DNA of 64,000 nucleotides from Symsagittifera roscoffensis (taxonomy: Eukaryota > Xenacoelomorpha > Acoela > Convolutidae), in assembly GCF_963678635.1 (NCBI RefSeq), contig NC_087071.1, forward strand, positions 23,698,013 to 23,762,012, written 5' to 3'. Every line of letters begins with the position of its first letter. Within the stretch, counting starts at the first letter, position 1. Under the pieces are notes generated by a model. It saw nothing but the letters and a program-made list of their open reading frames with translations. It did no database searches and was not told the origin of the DNA. Both the position numbers and the translations under genes were made by a program. This document shows positions 32,901 to 42,872 of this stretch, in pieces.

Positions 32901-35900
32901 AAGGAATAACTCATATAATAGATCGAACTATAACAGACCAAACAATAATTACCAAAACAGATCGCGAAATAATTCACAAAACCGACACCCAAGTTATAAT
33001 AATCGCTATCGAAATTATTCCCAATCACCACACCGAAATAATAATCACAACAATAACTCTAATAATCGTCACAGAAGCAGTACACCTAAACATCAAAGAC
33101 AAATCAATCAAGTACAAGCTAACCCAGAAACAACATCAGACCCTCCAGGTATTGATGACACAGTAACTGATACGTTACAACTCAATCAAATAAACTGTAC
33201 ATCATCAGATTCAGAAAGTGATACTGAAAACACTCTTGATATCAATATGATAAAAGTCGAAAATGACTATGAATCTGTCATATATGAACAACCCTTTCCA
33301 TCACATATATATGAAAATCAATCACAAATTCTTCAAAATCATTACACTACACCCATAAATTCCACACCAACGACGCAAGAAACAAATGAGATAAACACTA
33401 CAAATCAAACCAATAAAAATACCAAAACAAAATGCTTGAATACAAACCACATTTATCAAAATATACAAAAAGAACAACCCAAAGAAAAAATTTGGACAAT
33501 ACCATTTCTCTTAGAAAGCCCAAGAAATAAAGAATTTCAACCACCAGACCTTGAAATAGATTTTTTAATTGATTCAGGAGCAGAATCAAACATAATAAAC
33601 ATTCCCACATGGAATGAAATAAAAATCTTACACCCAAAGCTAACACCTCTTGAAACCTCCAGCAAACTAGCGACAGCACAAGGATCAACATTGATAAACT
33701 ACGGAAAAATCCAATTATTTCTCCTCCCTACCAGAACAATGGAACAAAGTAAAATTTTAAATAAGCCATTTAAACAAATATTCCATATCACCGATATTAA
33801 ATATAATATCATTGGAATACCATTTATTTCAAAGTATATACCAACAATTAACATACTAAATAGTAAAATATTAATCAAAGATAAATATACAAAAACAAAA
33901 GAAACATCCTTAACATTTTTTCAAAGATTGAATAAACAACCACCATTCTTTTCAAAATTTTATCCGATATTTAACCAACAAAGAAAACACCTGAAACCAC
34001 TATCAGGAAACATCTATAATTTTTCAATCAAACAAGTTCACCAATATGATAAAGCACAAAACAAACAAAAATTTTATATGTCAGATTTTGAATTCAAACC
34101 GATTCATAAATTTTTCAAAATCACAATCTCTTCAATAAAATATTTGAAAAATTCGAATTCAGATATCATCTCCTTACATGTCTATAACAACACACCTTAC
34201 CAAGTAACATTACCATTAGGACTTTTAGGATATTGTGAAACCAACGCAACAATATCACCAATACACGAAAAAGCCTATCGCGTAAATAATATACTCCAAT
34301 TACTAGATATTTGCCAATCTACAATTCTTAATGAAGAATTATCTATCAATAATATAATAAGTAACGAAAACAGAAATACGGATTATTTCACAAAAACTCC
34401 ATATTTCAAACCTACATTCAACATCAGTAACTACACAGAGAACCAACAGAAATTTTTAACAATGTTTAATTTCCAACATTCACAAATAACACAAGACGAA
34501 TTTGAAAAGTTAGCCAAACAGCTAATTCAATATTCATCAGTCTATGCAACATCAAAATTCGATGTTGGCAAAATCAGTTCATCACTACATCTCCCATTAA
34601 AACCAGACGCAGTTTTCAAAAAACAAAGAGCAAGTAAAGTACCAATTCACTTACATGATAAAGTAAACAGATTACTCGATATTTTAGAGCAATACAACAT
34701 TATATCACCGGTTAATAAAGAAGAACAACCAAAAGGCAACACATTCATCAACCCCGTTATCATTCTAGCTAAAGGAGAATCGTTAAAAATCGTTCTCGAT
34801 GCTAGATACCTCAATTCACTCATAGATGAATCAAAATGTAATTGGCCCATTGAACCAATACAAGTTATTTTAACAAAAATAAACGGCAAATACTTCACAA
34901 CCGCCGACATGAATAGTGCATACAATCAAATGCCACTAGATGAACAATCACGACGTTTAACACAATTTGTTATCGGAAACCAACAATATGAATTCAACCG
35001 CTTATTCTATGGAATATCCATAGGACCAGCAGCATTTTCAGCCTTTATGAGCAAAATTTTTAGACCACTAATACTCAAGAAAAACGCAATCACCTATTTA
35101 GACGATGTTTTTATGCAATCACAAACAAAAGACGAAATGTTCAAAGTTTTAGAAACATATCACCAAATACTTCAGAACGAAAATCTGAAGGCCGCCCCCG
35201 ATAAATCACACTTCTTTTTGACTAGAGTTAAATTCTTAGGACATAATATAGAAAGAAAAACAATCACTCCACTGAAATCACGCATTGACGCTATTCAAAA
35301 ACTTCAACCACCAACAAATAAAAAGAAAATCCAAGAGTTCCTTGGAATGTTAAACTTTTTAAGTAAATATGTTTATAAAATGCAATTATACCTACGACCA
35401 TTTTATAACATCCTTAGACAACAAAACAACTTTGAATGGAATACAGAACATCAAACACGATTCGAAGAAATAAAGAAACTTTTAACTGAACAAATTTCAA
35501 ACACAATTCCAGACCCTGATCAACCATTTTATGCAATGTGCGATGCTTCGAACTTTGGCATCGGCGCAGCATTATTACAATCACATAATGGTACAAATAA
35601 AATGAACCTCATATCAGCAAATTCTCGATTATTCACTCAAGCAGAGCTACGACTCTCAACTCTAATGAGAGAATGTACAGCCATAATATATACACTTACA
35701 GAATATGAATTTCTGATACTTGGATCAAAACATCCCACAGTTTTGTTCACAGACCACAAACCAATCATCTTTCTTTTTACACAGAAATCTAACCCAAACC
35801 ACCGAGTTTACAGATTTCAACTAATTCTAATGAAATTTCCAAACTTACATATAGTTTGGACTGCAGGAAAAAATCTTGCATTACCAGACACCTTAAGTCG

Positions 35901-38109
35901 AAATACACCACCTGAATTATTTACACGAAAAACAACAGTTGAAATACCCAAAAATATAAAATTCTACCTTGCAGAAAACGAAACATCACCTCGATTAGAA
36001 TGCAAATATGCAGTAAAAACTGATATTGAACAATCACAAATAAATAATTTACAACATTTCCCACTTTATTTAGATTGTCAAAATAATCATTATGAAGTTG
36101 ACCTACTTGGAACATCAACTTTTAAACCAATTCCATATTCTCAATGGATAAAAAATAACACCCAACAAAAACGAACAAAACAACACCTACCTAAAAAAGA
36201 CCATTTTCCACTAATTGAAAAAGAAGATTTAACTGATAAAATAAATTTATCAGGACCACAAACAAATGATTCAAAATACACAATAAATCAAGTTTTTGAC
36301 CTTCACGACCCACTTGATACAATACCATTATCTAAATTAGAAATCGAAAACATTTTTCTCCCCCCAACAGAAACAATTACAATTTCAACACTGAAACAAT
36401 ATCAAAACCTTGACCCAGTAATTCGACAACTAAAATCATGGCACAAATATAAAACTAAACCTATCAAAGCAGATTCAACCATTCTAGGAAACAAAACACT
36501 CCTCCGATACTTTCGCAAGTTTAACAATACAACAATTAACGAAAATACAGACCTTTTAGAGTACAACCTTAATGAATCTACAGTTCCCTGTCTCCCTATA
36601 AGTATGATTCTTATAGCTTTTAATATTTCACATACACAAAACATTAAAGGACACTCTGGATCAGAGAAAACATATTCAAATTTTATACAAAATTTTTACT
36701 TCCCAAATGCACCAATTTGGATAAAAGTACTATGCAATGATTGTATAGTATGTCAATTAAATAAACCTTACCCAAATCAAAAACAAATAGCACAAAAACA
36801 AGATTTTAAAGGACAAAGTTTATACTTTAATCATCGTATCTCATTTGATACTAAAGGACCAATTTCACCCTCATCAGAAGGAAACTCCTACATTATGGTA
36901 ATTGTTGACGCATTTACACATTATGTAGCACTTAACCCAGTACCACATTGTAACGCTTATTACGCATACACAACACTTTATGAACACTGGATAGCAAAAT
37001 TTGGACTACCAGAAATTTTAGTCACAGACAATGGTACAGAATTCATAAATAATGAAATAATAACACTATGTCATTTATACAACATTAAACACAAACCACG
37101 TACATCTCATGCACCTTGGACAAACGGCTTAGTCGAAGGTATGAACCGTTCACTACAAGAATATCTTAGATGTATCATCAACGGAAATGATACCAAATAT
37201 ACCGAATGGTCAGCAGATGTAAAATTATTTCCATTAGCATATAATTCACAAATCACGACAACTTTAGGAATGTCACCATACGAAATGGTTTTCAACCAAA
37301 AGCCACGCAAACCAATAATGTTTACAGCAAATTCCCATAAAAACGCACAAGGTTATTGTCAACCAAATAAAGACTCAATTTGTTATAACCTACCATTACA
37401 TACGCACGATGAAGATCATTTTCATCACCCACAAATCCTTAAATTAGCCTCCGGTACACACACCGAATGGATTTTAAATAGAGATAAGAAACACAATGAA
37501 ATTTACCAAAAAATAACGAAAAAGTTATTACAAAGACAAAACATAAATGAACAAATCAATTCACGTTTTACACCAGCTTCCGATTTAAAAATTGGAACAT
37601 TTGTTTTAATACCTAATTTTAATACTCAAAAAGGAATTTCTAAAAAATTACAACCCCTCCGAAAAGGACCCTATCAAATAATTGCAAAACCCACAGATGT
37701 CACATATAAAATTATCGACTCAAACAAAAAAGAAATCGTTCAGCATCGAAACAACCTATTACCTTATTACCCAAAAGAATACGCACTCCGCGAATTAACC
37801 CAATTATATTCTTTCACAGGATTAAAAATTATTCAAAACGAACCACATCTGAAAAACACAGAACAAAATGATAACCCCACCGAAAATCAAAACACAAAAC
37901 CAATCGCTACCAAAAACAATACACAAAACCATAAAGAATCTCCAAAACAAAGAAAAAATAGAAAAATGACAGAACAAATAATACCCCAAGAAGAAATAGA
38001 CAAATCAGAACATAGAAAGACAACAAGACTCCGAAATCAACCACGTAAAAACTACAAAATGTTCATCCCCCAATCTAAAATATTAAAGAAAGTAGAATTT
38101 AAAAAGTAA
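29887..38109 (+). CDS. Gag-Pol polyprotein of the LTR element (2,740 aa, single frame)
   Basis: N-terminal region of about 590 residues of unknown fold (Gln/Asn/Pro-rich from about 300), then a Ty3-type Gag capsid (about 590-800), one CX2CX4HX4C zinc knuckle (NYCRRYGHSISEC, about 842), an Asn/Ser/Tyr/Arg-rich disordered stretch (about 905-1080), an aspartic protease with FLIDSGAES (about 1,228), an RT with YLDD (about 1,736), an RNase H with CDASNFGIGAAL (about 1,880), and an integrase with an HHCC finger (about 2,245-2,285) and D,D,E residues near 2,321 (FDTKGP), 2,380 (TDNGTEF) and 2,417 (VEGMNRS). A GPY-type module lies at about 2,594 and a basic tail follows. No stop or frameshift separates Gag from Pol, so their ratio must be set by another route. 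All catalytic motifs look intact. Usual length for such fusions is 1,200-1,700 aa. Confidence 0.93.
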   Translation: MSSTHTPGDETPDDDEIFPFIVDADTDRGQHIFCQNLLVNLFEPGISPCKTEFPDVKIKRQIIDHYLKDICNITQQYGIYSIEFTSPNHNNRTYTIQTDDLDLEFSKVFSEYIKSIQYHNSQRANSIFTNEVFALIYSYISILENELPLTNVSPTETSKHLRVRHEITLLSSYLNIIKENFTKDDVSQHTKHDLQKILAWFIIDYFTHNIDLIAQARKNFRPQNSNDDTAITEQSDYVWDPEWSHPVFINFPQSISSQAIGTISYIRDYVRVIPLTIDATPLNYNTFLPDTQNNSLNSTVIHNENLNGTRNLTQQDIQTPSHFINEEIVHTTTTQQSISPIRPNLTTPRNTNPSQTQVTLQSTVKPSVAPKYSHMDYQTYKPMTIPSKTRKTFTRNNFADHNYNYTHPSKTNYKPQRNFNQYTKPRNWDNPTAQYNSTNFQPNPPQDRSENYPFFQQNKNKKQTSYQMDYLSSDEDFLQPDIFAPNTQEYRRQGIQKTRTNHRNFSPQSIDAQYQQPIQQPNPINIQSFQPIQQQNPMTTHSYQPSQMQNEIPLPYYLQQHEITRNQLSKFSQMPNAAESLQMTMNPYLMGGSSITSNKPLMVFTGTDPEYSVEDYLNAVTANLILNIGPEPINTPLHQNWIHRRTALIQTTLDGAAQKWFSVLPQEIKSNWKRFTQEFSKMFDSERNKQQQRVLCNEIRRLPNETIKQIAVRIETLVRKAYSLNTHDYKNTKMTEILMMTLTPQLRKIAIKKRASHPSSIREPDLDFRKLVDKLEQAEITMKLEETENLKLQYVNKIETTPTNINNIQESETDLVEKITEILNIYEKNPNFKGKPSFKKWCNYCRRYGHSISECRQKQQDSQNKPQKYKEPNKSFYQYMKKDQNLPNKNVYSNNSSGKPLPNNTSYTRNQSPYNSSYRGRSPERRNTYNSSQNHYNRPNSRNNYSRSNSNTQRFVSRSNSQSRNNYYPNNQSRNSSYNRNRNYSYNRNRSYSNNRNQNYPNNRSRNNSYNRSNYNRPNNNYQNRSRNNSQNRHPSYNNRYRNYSQSPHRNNNHNNNSNNRHRSSTPKHQRQINQVQANPETTSDPPGIDDTVTDTLQLNQINCTSSDSESDTENTLDINMIKVENDYESVIYEQPFPSHIYENQSQILQNHYTTPINSTPTTQETNEINTTNQTNKNTKTKCLNTNHIYQNIQKEQPKEKIWTIPFLLESPRNKEFQPPDLEIDFLIDSGAESNIINIPTWNEIKILHPKLTPLETSSKLATAQGSTLINYGKIQLFLLPTRTMEQSKILNKPFKQIFHITDIKYNIIGIPFISKYIPTINILNSKILIKDKYTKTKETSLTFFQRLNKQPPFFSKFYPIFNQQRKHLKPLSGNIYNFSIKQVHQYDKAQNKQKFYMSDFEFKPIHKFFKITISSIKYLKNSNSDIISLHVYNNTPYQVTLPLGLLGYCETNATISPIHEKAYRVNNILQLLDICQSTILNEELSINNIISNENRNTDYFTKTPYFKPTFNISNYTENQQKFLTMFNFQHSQITQDEFEKLAKQLIQYSSVYATSKFDVGKISSSLHLPLKPDAVFKKQRASKVPIHLHDKVNRLLDILEQYNIISPVNKEEQPKGNTFINPVIILAKGESLKIVLDARYLNSLIDESKCNWPIEPIQVILTKINGKYFTTADMNSAYNQMPLDEQSRRLTQFVIGNQQYEFNRLFYGISIGPAAFSAFMSKIFRPLILKKNAITYLDDVFMQSQTKDEMFKVLETYHQILQNENLKAAPDKSHFFLTRVKFLGHNIERKTITPLKSRIDAIQKLQPPTNKKKIQEFLGMLNFLSKYVYKMQLYLRPFYNILRQQNNFEWNTEHQTRFEEIKKLLTEQISNTIPDPDQPFYAMCDASNFGIGAALLQSHNGTNKMNLISANSRLFTQAELRLSTLMRECTAIIYTLTEYEFLILGSKHPTVLFTDHKPIIFLFTQKSNPNHRVYRFQLILMKFPNLHIVWTAGKNLALPDTLSRNTPPELFTRKTTVEIPKNIKFYLAENETSPRLECKYAVKTDIEQSQINNLQHFPLYLDCQNNHYEVDLLGTSTFKPIPYSQWIKNNTQQKRTKQHLPKKDHFPLIEKEDLTDKINLSGPQTNDSKYTINQVFDLHDPLDTIPLSKLEIENIFLPPTETITISTLKQYQNLDPVIRQLKSWHKYKTKPIKADSTILGNKTLLRYFRKFNNTTINENTDLLEYNLNESTVPCLPISMILIAFNISHTQNIKGHSGSEKTYSNFIQNFYFPNAPIWIKVLCNDCIVCQLNKPYPNQKQIAQKQDFKGQSLYFNHRISFDTKGPISPSSEGNSYIMVIVDAFTHYVALNPVPHCNAYYAYTTLYEHWIAKFGLPEILVTDNGTEFINNEIITLCHLYNIKHKPRTSHAPWTNGLVEGMNRSLQEYLRCIINGNDTKYTEWSADVKLFPLAYNSQITTTLGMSPYEMVFNQKPRKPIMFTANSHKNAQGYCQPNKDSICYNLPLHTHDEDHFHHPQILKLASGTHTEWILNRDKKHNEIYQKITKKLLQRQNINEQINSRFTPASDLKIGTFVLIPNFNTQKGISKKLQPLRKGPYQIIAKPTDVTYKIIDSNKKEIVQHRNNLLPYYPKEYALRELTQLYSFTGLKIIQNEPHLKNTEQNDNPTENQNTKPIATKNNTQNHKESPKQRKNRKMTEQIIPQEEIDKSEHRKTTRLRNQPRKNYKMFIPQSKILKKVEFKK

Positions 38110-38935
38110 TTTTAAAATTTTATACTTCACAATCTTGAAACCTCCGTAACATTTTTCATTTCCATTTTTCAAAATAACATGCTCACAAGTACGCAATAAT
38201 TCTAGTTCAAAATAGACCAATAGGATTCATCCAATCCGCCATTTTCTCTAACTCAAACTAAGATCAATTAGACGAATAATCTAGAACTCCAGGCACATCT
38301 CTAACTATAACTTTACAACCTCCAGGTCAAAAATAAGCAAACCACTCCAACTTGACAGCTAAAATAAATATCACCATAATACCGTACCCCTCCCTTATCT
38401 AATAACCCAAAGATCAACAATATTTCCCCAACTCAGACCACGAATACCCCCAAAACAAATTTGATAACTTAGCCTAAAGTCACAAAATGAAGATTTTAAT
38501 TAGCCTAAAGTATAAAAATCTCACCATACCCCGGATCATTTGACAAACAAAAATAAAGAAAAAGACGACCTCCCAGTCACCATGAAAATTGCCCCCAACA
38601 ATTTTTTACGAAACTCAACCCACTTGTCAAAAAACTAATAAATAATTCGACCACACTAGAAAATCGCCTCAAACAGCAAAAAATATTCGACAAAGAGATC
38701 ATTTCTTAAATGCTTTTCTCTCAAACAGTCGCTCAAATATTTATCAATTTTAAACATTTTTTTCAATACTTCAAGTCTTTATAATCTTTCTTTTTGATAT
38801 CATCGAATCTTTTCTAATAATCATAATAATTTTTTGTAACACTTTTTTAATTTTCTACACAATAACTGAACTATTCCTCCAACTTTCCAAAACCCTTGAA
38901 TATATCCACAGGTACGATTTTAACAACTTGTCTAA
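38110..38935 (+). other. Spacer between gag-pol and the downstream ORFs
   Basis: 825 nt with no gene. CTTGAATATATCCACAG at 38,896-38,911 after a pyrimidine-rich stretch is a candidate 3' splice site for a subgenomic mRNA carrying the downstream ORFs. Confidence 0.5.
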
Positions 38936-39124
38936 ATGATACGAACAATTTTCAGTAGAACTGATATTTTTTTATTGTTTGTAATTTTCATAACATTTCT
39001 ATCATCCCTCATTTTGACAATATGTAAATGTATAAAGAAAGCAATCATTACATTTGCCCTAGCAACAATTTTTCTAATTCTTTTTTTAGAAGAATATTAT
39101 AATAAACATAAACCCTCTCACTAA
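38936..39124 (+). CDS. 62-aa two-transmembrane protein of the LTR element
   Basis: MIRTIFSRTDI, then a hydrophobic segment (about 12-31), the turn KCIKK, a second hydrophobic segment (about 36-51), and a polar tail EEYYNKHKPSH. This hairpin shape resembles viroporins and other small viral membrane proteins; no homology is claimed. It lies 24 nt after a candidate splice acceptor and just before an AUG-less frame. Confidence 0.6.
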   Translation: MIRTIFSRTDIFLLFVIFITFLSSLILTICKCIKKAIITFALATIFLILFLEEYYNKHKPSH

Positions 39125-39129
39125 AGTAA

Positions 39130-40266
39130 CAATTTAAAAATCCATCAAAAATTGCTACCCAACAGTCACAGAATCAGTCTTCACCGACATCATCCCAAGA
39201 TAATCCAACACCACCTTCAACTACTCAAAACCCTCAAACATCTACACGAATTTCTTTTCAAGACAATCCATACACCTTTGAAGAAAGGCACGCTCGTTTA
39301 TCTGAACCACTAGAACCAGTTCAACGACAAGCATCCCTAAGTGAACCAACATATAATCTTTACCCAACACTACCACAAGAACTAAGTAGAATACGAAACC
39401 TTAGTCAAAACCAAAACACAGCAGAAATAAATAGACAAATTATACATCCTCGACGAAATAGAAATTTTCAAACTCCCCGAGTTCATTTTGATATACCTCA
39501 ATCCCCAACACAAACCACTCCAGAAAACACCACTGGTATCACACCAGAAACTCCTACACTTTTTTCACAACGAAGCACGTCAAGTCTACCTTCAGACTAC
39601 TTAGGTTCAACACCAACATCTGAACAGATACGTGAAAATCCCTTTAACCCCCCAAACCTAACATCACGACTGCCATATGGGACTACAAATTCATTCACAC
39701 AAGGTGAACCAAATTTAGTCAATGACCCCATAGATATTTCTACGGATACAACAACATCCTCATCACTACCAGAAACATTATCACTACCATCAACACCATC
39801 AATAAGTCAATTTTCACCACTACCCTTTAACTTAAATTTTCCAAATAATCTCGACGCCAGATATCGAGAACAATCATCAATAAATATTCCTTTAAGATTA
39901 GATTGGAATACATTCACAGCACCTCCACCACTATTTGGACAACATCAAGAAAGTAACCGCCTTCATAACTGGGCACTTAATAGATTACAATATCGCCAAG
40001 ATATTCACAACGATATCCGTGATCACAATATTCAAATACTCCAACAAAACAGTTTACAATTAAAATTTGAAATCACAGTTAAGTTAAATAATATTACCCA
40101 ACATCCCTACCCATTAAATCCACCTAACATAACAGCTCAATCACTACCACCACCGTTTATAACTACTGAAGTAATATACAAATACGACAGATACACTAAA
40201 AACACAATTGGTTACATTACATTTTATAATCCATACTCAGGATTATCATACACATGTATATTCTAA
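39130..40266 (+). CDS. AUG-less 378-codon frame of the LTR element
   Basis: A frame open from a TAA at 39127-39129 to TAA at 40264-40266 has no Met codon at all. The N-terminal two thirds is Pro/Ser/Thr/Gln-rich (repeated QTS, SLPS, TPTS-type words); the last 130 residues look folded and end YNPYSGLSYTCIF. A start could come from splicing of an upstream exon or from a non-AUG codon (an ATT at 39151 follows AAA). CAG at 39163-39165, 39169-39171 and 39175-39177 are possible acceptors, all in phase 0. It overlaps the env start by 13 nt. Not recognised. A chance frame of this length is unlikely in DNA this rich in TAA. Confidence 0.7.
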   Translation, partial: QFKNPSKIATQQSQNQSSPTSSQDNPTPPSTTQNPQTSTRISFQDNPYTFEERHARLSEPLEPVQRQASLSEPTYNLYPTLPQELSRIRNLSQNQNTAEINRQIIHPRRNRNFQTPRVHFDIPQSPTQTTPENTTGITPETPTLFSQRSTSSLPSDYLGSTPTSEQIRENPFNPPNLTSRLPYGTTNSFTQGEPNLVNDPIDISTDTTTSSSLPETLSLPSTPSISQFSPLPFNLNFPNNLDARYREQSSINIPLRLDWNTFTAPPPLFGQHQESNRLHNWALNRLQYRQDIHNDIRDHNIQILQQNSLQLKFEITVKLNNITQHPYPLNPPNITAQSLPPPFITTEVIYKYDRYTKNTIGYITFYNPYSGLSYTCIF

Positions 40267-42872
40267 AATTATTAATTTTTCTCCAAACCCTTTTTCTAAT
40301 AACCTCAAATCAAAATATAAACCCTTCCCCTCGTACAGGACCACAAGATTTATTAGTAACACATTACGATTGCGAAGAAAATGAACAAAAAACACTACAT
40401 AAATATGCAATCAATCAGGTATCACAATGTGAAACAGAACCACAAGCTATAGAAACCACAGATATAATAGCAACACTCTATTCAAAAGCCCGAGCAACAA
40501 CAGTTACAGGTTATAAATTCACAGCAACATTTTCCGAAAAGAAAGTACATTGTTCACAAGTCTCGAACGGAAACAAAAACCGACTTGACCATGAATCATT
40601 CTACCAAAGTAATATAGAACGTCTTTTACATCTCAATCCCGACGATTGTAAAAATGAATTACTTAGACTAAACATCACAAAAAATAAAAACTCCCAAAGA
40701 AAATTAGTTAATTTTCAAGTTTTTTCAGACTCTGTACATCAATCACAACTTGAAAGACACCAAGGACATATAAGACTAGACGAAAAATACCCGTATAACG
40801 GCGCACACGGACGATTAACCTATGACCTACATGATAAACACTGGATACCACACATTGGTATAAATAACCCATCAAACTGCAAAGCAGACACGAAAAATAA
40901 AGGATACCAAGAAATAATGTTTTTCGATTGGAAAATACAACTCGAAAAAATACAACTCACACGAGATTTATCTGATAATACAATGATCTATCAAGGAATC
41001 CGACTACCTTGTAAAAATGATCAAGGATATTGCGACCCTACAACGAGAACACAAGCAACAATTGTTTGGTTCCCCGAAGACACATGTACAACATTTCAAG
41101 TAGCAAAAATACACGCTCGTATGATAAAATTTCACGAAAAATATTTCATACAATCAATTCCATATGAACAAGTCCATCCATCACGCAAACTAAGTTCCGA
41201 TTTTCGAAACATAGACAATATAGAAAATAAATTGACACGTTTTCAAATATATCAAGAAACAGAACTTGCATGTAAATACAGGAATCCACTTCACAGAACA
41301 CAATACTCTGAAATATTAGTTGAATATGAAAAAGGATTCGACATGACCACTGGTAAAGTAAAAATCGACCCATACGCCACAGGTCATCCTCTAAACGAAG
41401 GAACATCCTATATACCAGTTAATTTTGAAAAAAGCAACGGACAACCTGGTGGACATCTAAAACCTTATGACACCAGAAGCACACGCTTACAAGAATTATC
41501 ACTAATGAATACTACATATTTTGGTAATATCCACTATGATATTCATTTGGATATGAAACTAGACTATACAATTAGCCGCATTTTTCAAGAAATGTCACTC
41601 TCTGAATTAGAAACACTACATCAACTATGCGAATTAGAACGAACACAAATACTACAATCACTTGCACTAGCAGTATTAAAAATACCCTACGCAGGATACT
41701 TATTATCAGGAAATAGATCAAATTTTTTAGACTACGAAGGAAACATCTTATGGTTTTATACTTGTACTAAAAAAGTATCACCACTATACGTTTTTGAAGA
41801 TAAACGATGTTATAAAAGAATTCCTATCTTTTATAAGAATAAAGTACATTTCGTGGATACACTTTCACGAAGAACATATTTCTGGGATACCGCAGTCCCA
41901 TGTGGATCAGAAAATAGCCACAATGTAGTACAACTAAACCCTGATGAAAACAAATATTATCTTCTCACTCCATATCCCACATTAATGCAATCACTCAAAA
42001 AATTTTCACCAGAAAGCATTCGCGCTATTGCTCGAAACCCAAATATAGACTTACAATCAATAGGAATCTATTCAAAATCAGATATTCAACATCACATTAG
42101 AACACAACAATTCCAAGAATTATTAACACAAATGGACACTATACAAAGACAATCAATAGACCAAAACTTACGCAAACTTGCAGAAACCGCAGGATTTGCC
42201 GATATCTACACGCAAGACTATAGCGGATATTTTAAAGACATAAAAGATTATATATATCTAAACGGCGAAAAATACCGTCCCCAAGATATATCACCAATTA
42301 ACATTTTTAGCTTTGTTACACTCAAAAATGAGATCCTAGATTTTCTAGGATGGCCCTACTACATCTTAGAAAAATTGACTATTTTATACGCAATGTTTAA
42401 CTTTATTGGATTTCTTTTCTCACTCTTAAAAGGAATCTACAATACATGTGCTATACACACACAAGTAAACAGACAAGCAAGCGTAGCACGCATACTCTTT
42501 GCAGGATTTTTTGGAATTTTTTCCACATCTATAAACAAAATTCTTTTAGACGCACAAATAAAAGAATATAACACAAAAATAACAACACGACAAAATACAT
42601 ACGACGAAGAACATAACAATGTCGACACACAGCCAACGGCACCACAATTACCACCCCTACCAAATAACCATCCACTATCCCTAGCCCCGCGAAATTTTAG
42701 AAATTTAGCAATCACACATAATCCAAATTTTCGACTCACCACATCACAAAGTCCCGTCCAACATATAATGACACATCCATCACAAGATGATAATACTTAT
42801 GAACAAATTATTGAACAGCCCCATACCACCGCTTTTCAATCTCAAAATAATAATTTTTTTAGCCCACGATGA
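40254..42872 (+). CDS. Envelope-like glycoprotein of the LTR element (872 aa)
   Basis: N-terminal signal peptide (MYILKLLIFLQTLFLITS), a Cys-rich ectodomain of about 690 residues, a strong membrane segment near 708-730, a second hydrophobic stretch near 745-758, and a Pro-rich cytoplasmic tail. Sequons include LNITK and MNTTY. One RSTR tetrapeptide near residue 413 could be a furin-like site, but no fusion peptide is obvious after it. It lacks the layout of errantivirus (baculovirus-F-type) Env. The Cys spacing and overall plan recall mononegavirus or chuvirus-type glycoproteins captured by other retroelements; that is a guess from pattern memory. All of the frame is intact. Confidence 0.65.
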   Translation: MYILKLLIFLQTLFLITSNQNINPSPRTGPQDLLVTHYDCEENEQKTLHKYAINQVSQCETEPQAIETTDIIATLYSKARATTVTGYKFTATFSEKKVHCSQVSNGNKNRLDHESFYQSNIERLLHLNPDDCKNELLRLNITKNKNSQRKLVNFQVFSDSVHQSQLERHQGHIRLDEKYPYNGAHGRLTYDLHDKHWIPHIGINNPSNCKADTKNKGYQEIMFFDWKIQLEKIQLTRDLSDNTMIYQGIRLPCKNDQGYCDPTTRTQATIVWFPEDTCTTFQVAKIHARMIKFHEKYFIQSIPYEQVHPSRKLSSDFRNIDNIENKLTRFQIYQETELACKYRNPLHRTQYSEILVEYEKGFDMTTGKVKIDPYATGHPLNEGTSYIPVNFEKSNGQPGGHLKPYDTRSTRLQELSLMNTTYFGNIHYDIHLDMKLDYTISRIFQEMSLSELETLHQLCELERTQILQSLALAVLKIPYAGYLLSGNRSNFLDYEGNILWFYTCTKKVSPLYVFEDKRCYKRIPIFYKNKVHFVDTLSRRTYFWDTAVPCGSENSHNVVQLNPDENKYYLLTPYPTLMQSLKKFSPESIRAIARNPNIDLQSIGIYSKSDIQHHIRTQQFQELLTQMDTIQRQSIDQNLRKLAETAGFADIYTQDYSGYFKDIKDYIYLNGEKYRPQDISPINIFSFVTLKNEILDFLGWPYYILEKLTILYAMFNFIGFLFSLLKGIYNTCAIHTQVNRQASVARILFAGFFGIFSTSINKILLDAQIKEYNTKITTRQNTYDEEHNNVDTQPTAPQLPPLPNNHPLSLAPRNFRNLAITHNPNFRLTTSQSPVQHIMTHPSQDDNTYEQIIEQPHTTAFQSQNNNFFSPR

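Noticed and set aside
32555-33166. 203-codon + strand frame inside gag-pol
   Set aside because: Low-complexity Ile/Thr/His text produced by reading the Asn/Ser/Arg-rich repeat of Gag in another frame.
38936-39130. Frameshift from the 62-aa ORF into the AUG-less frame
   Set aside because: The second frame has a TAA at 39127-39129, after the end of the 62-aa ORF, so the two do not overlap.
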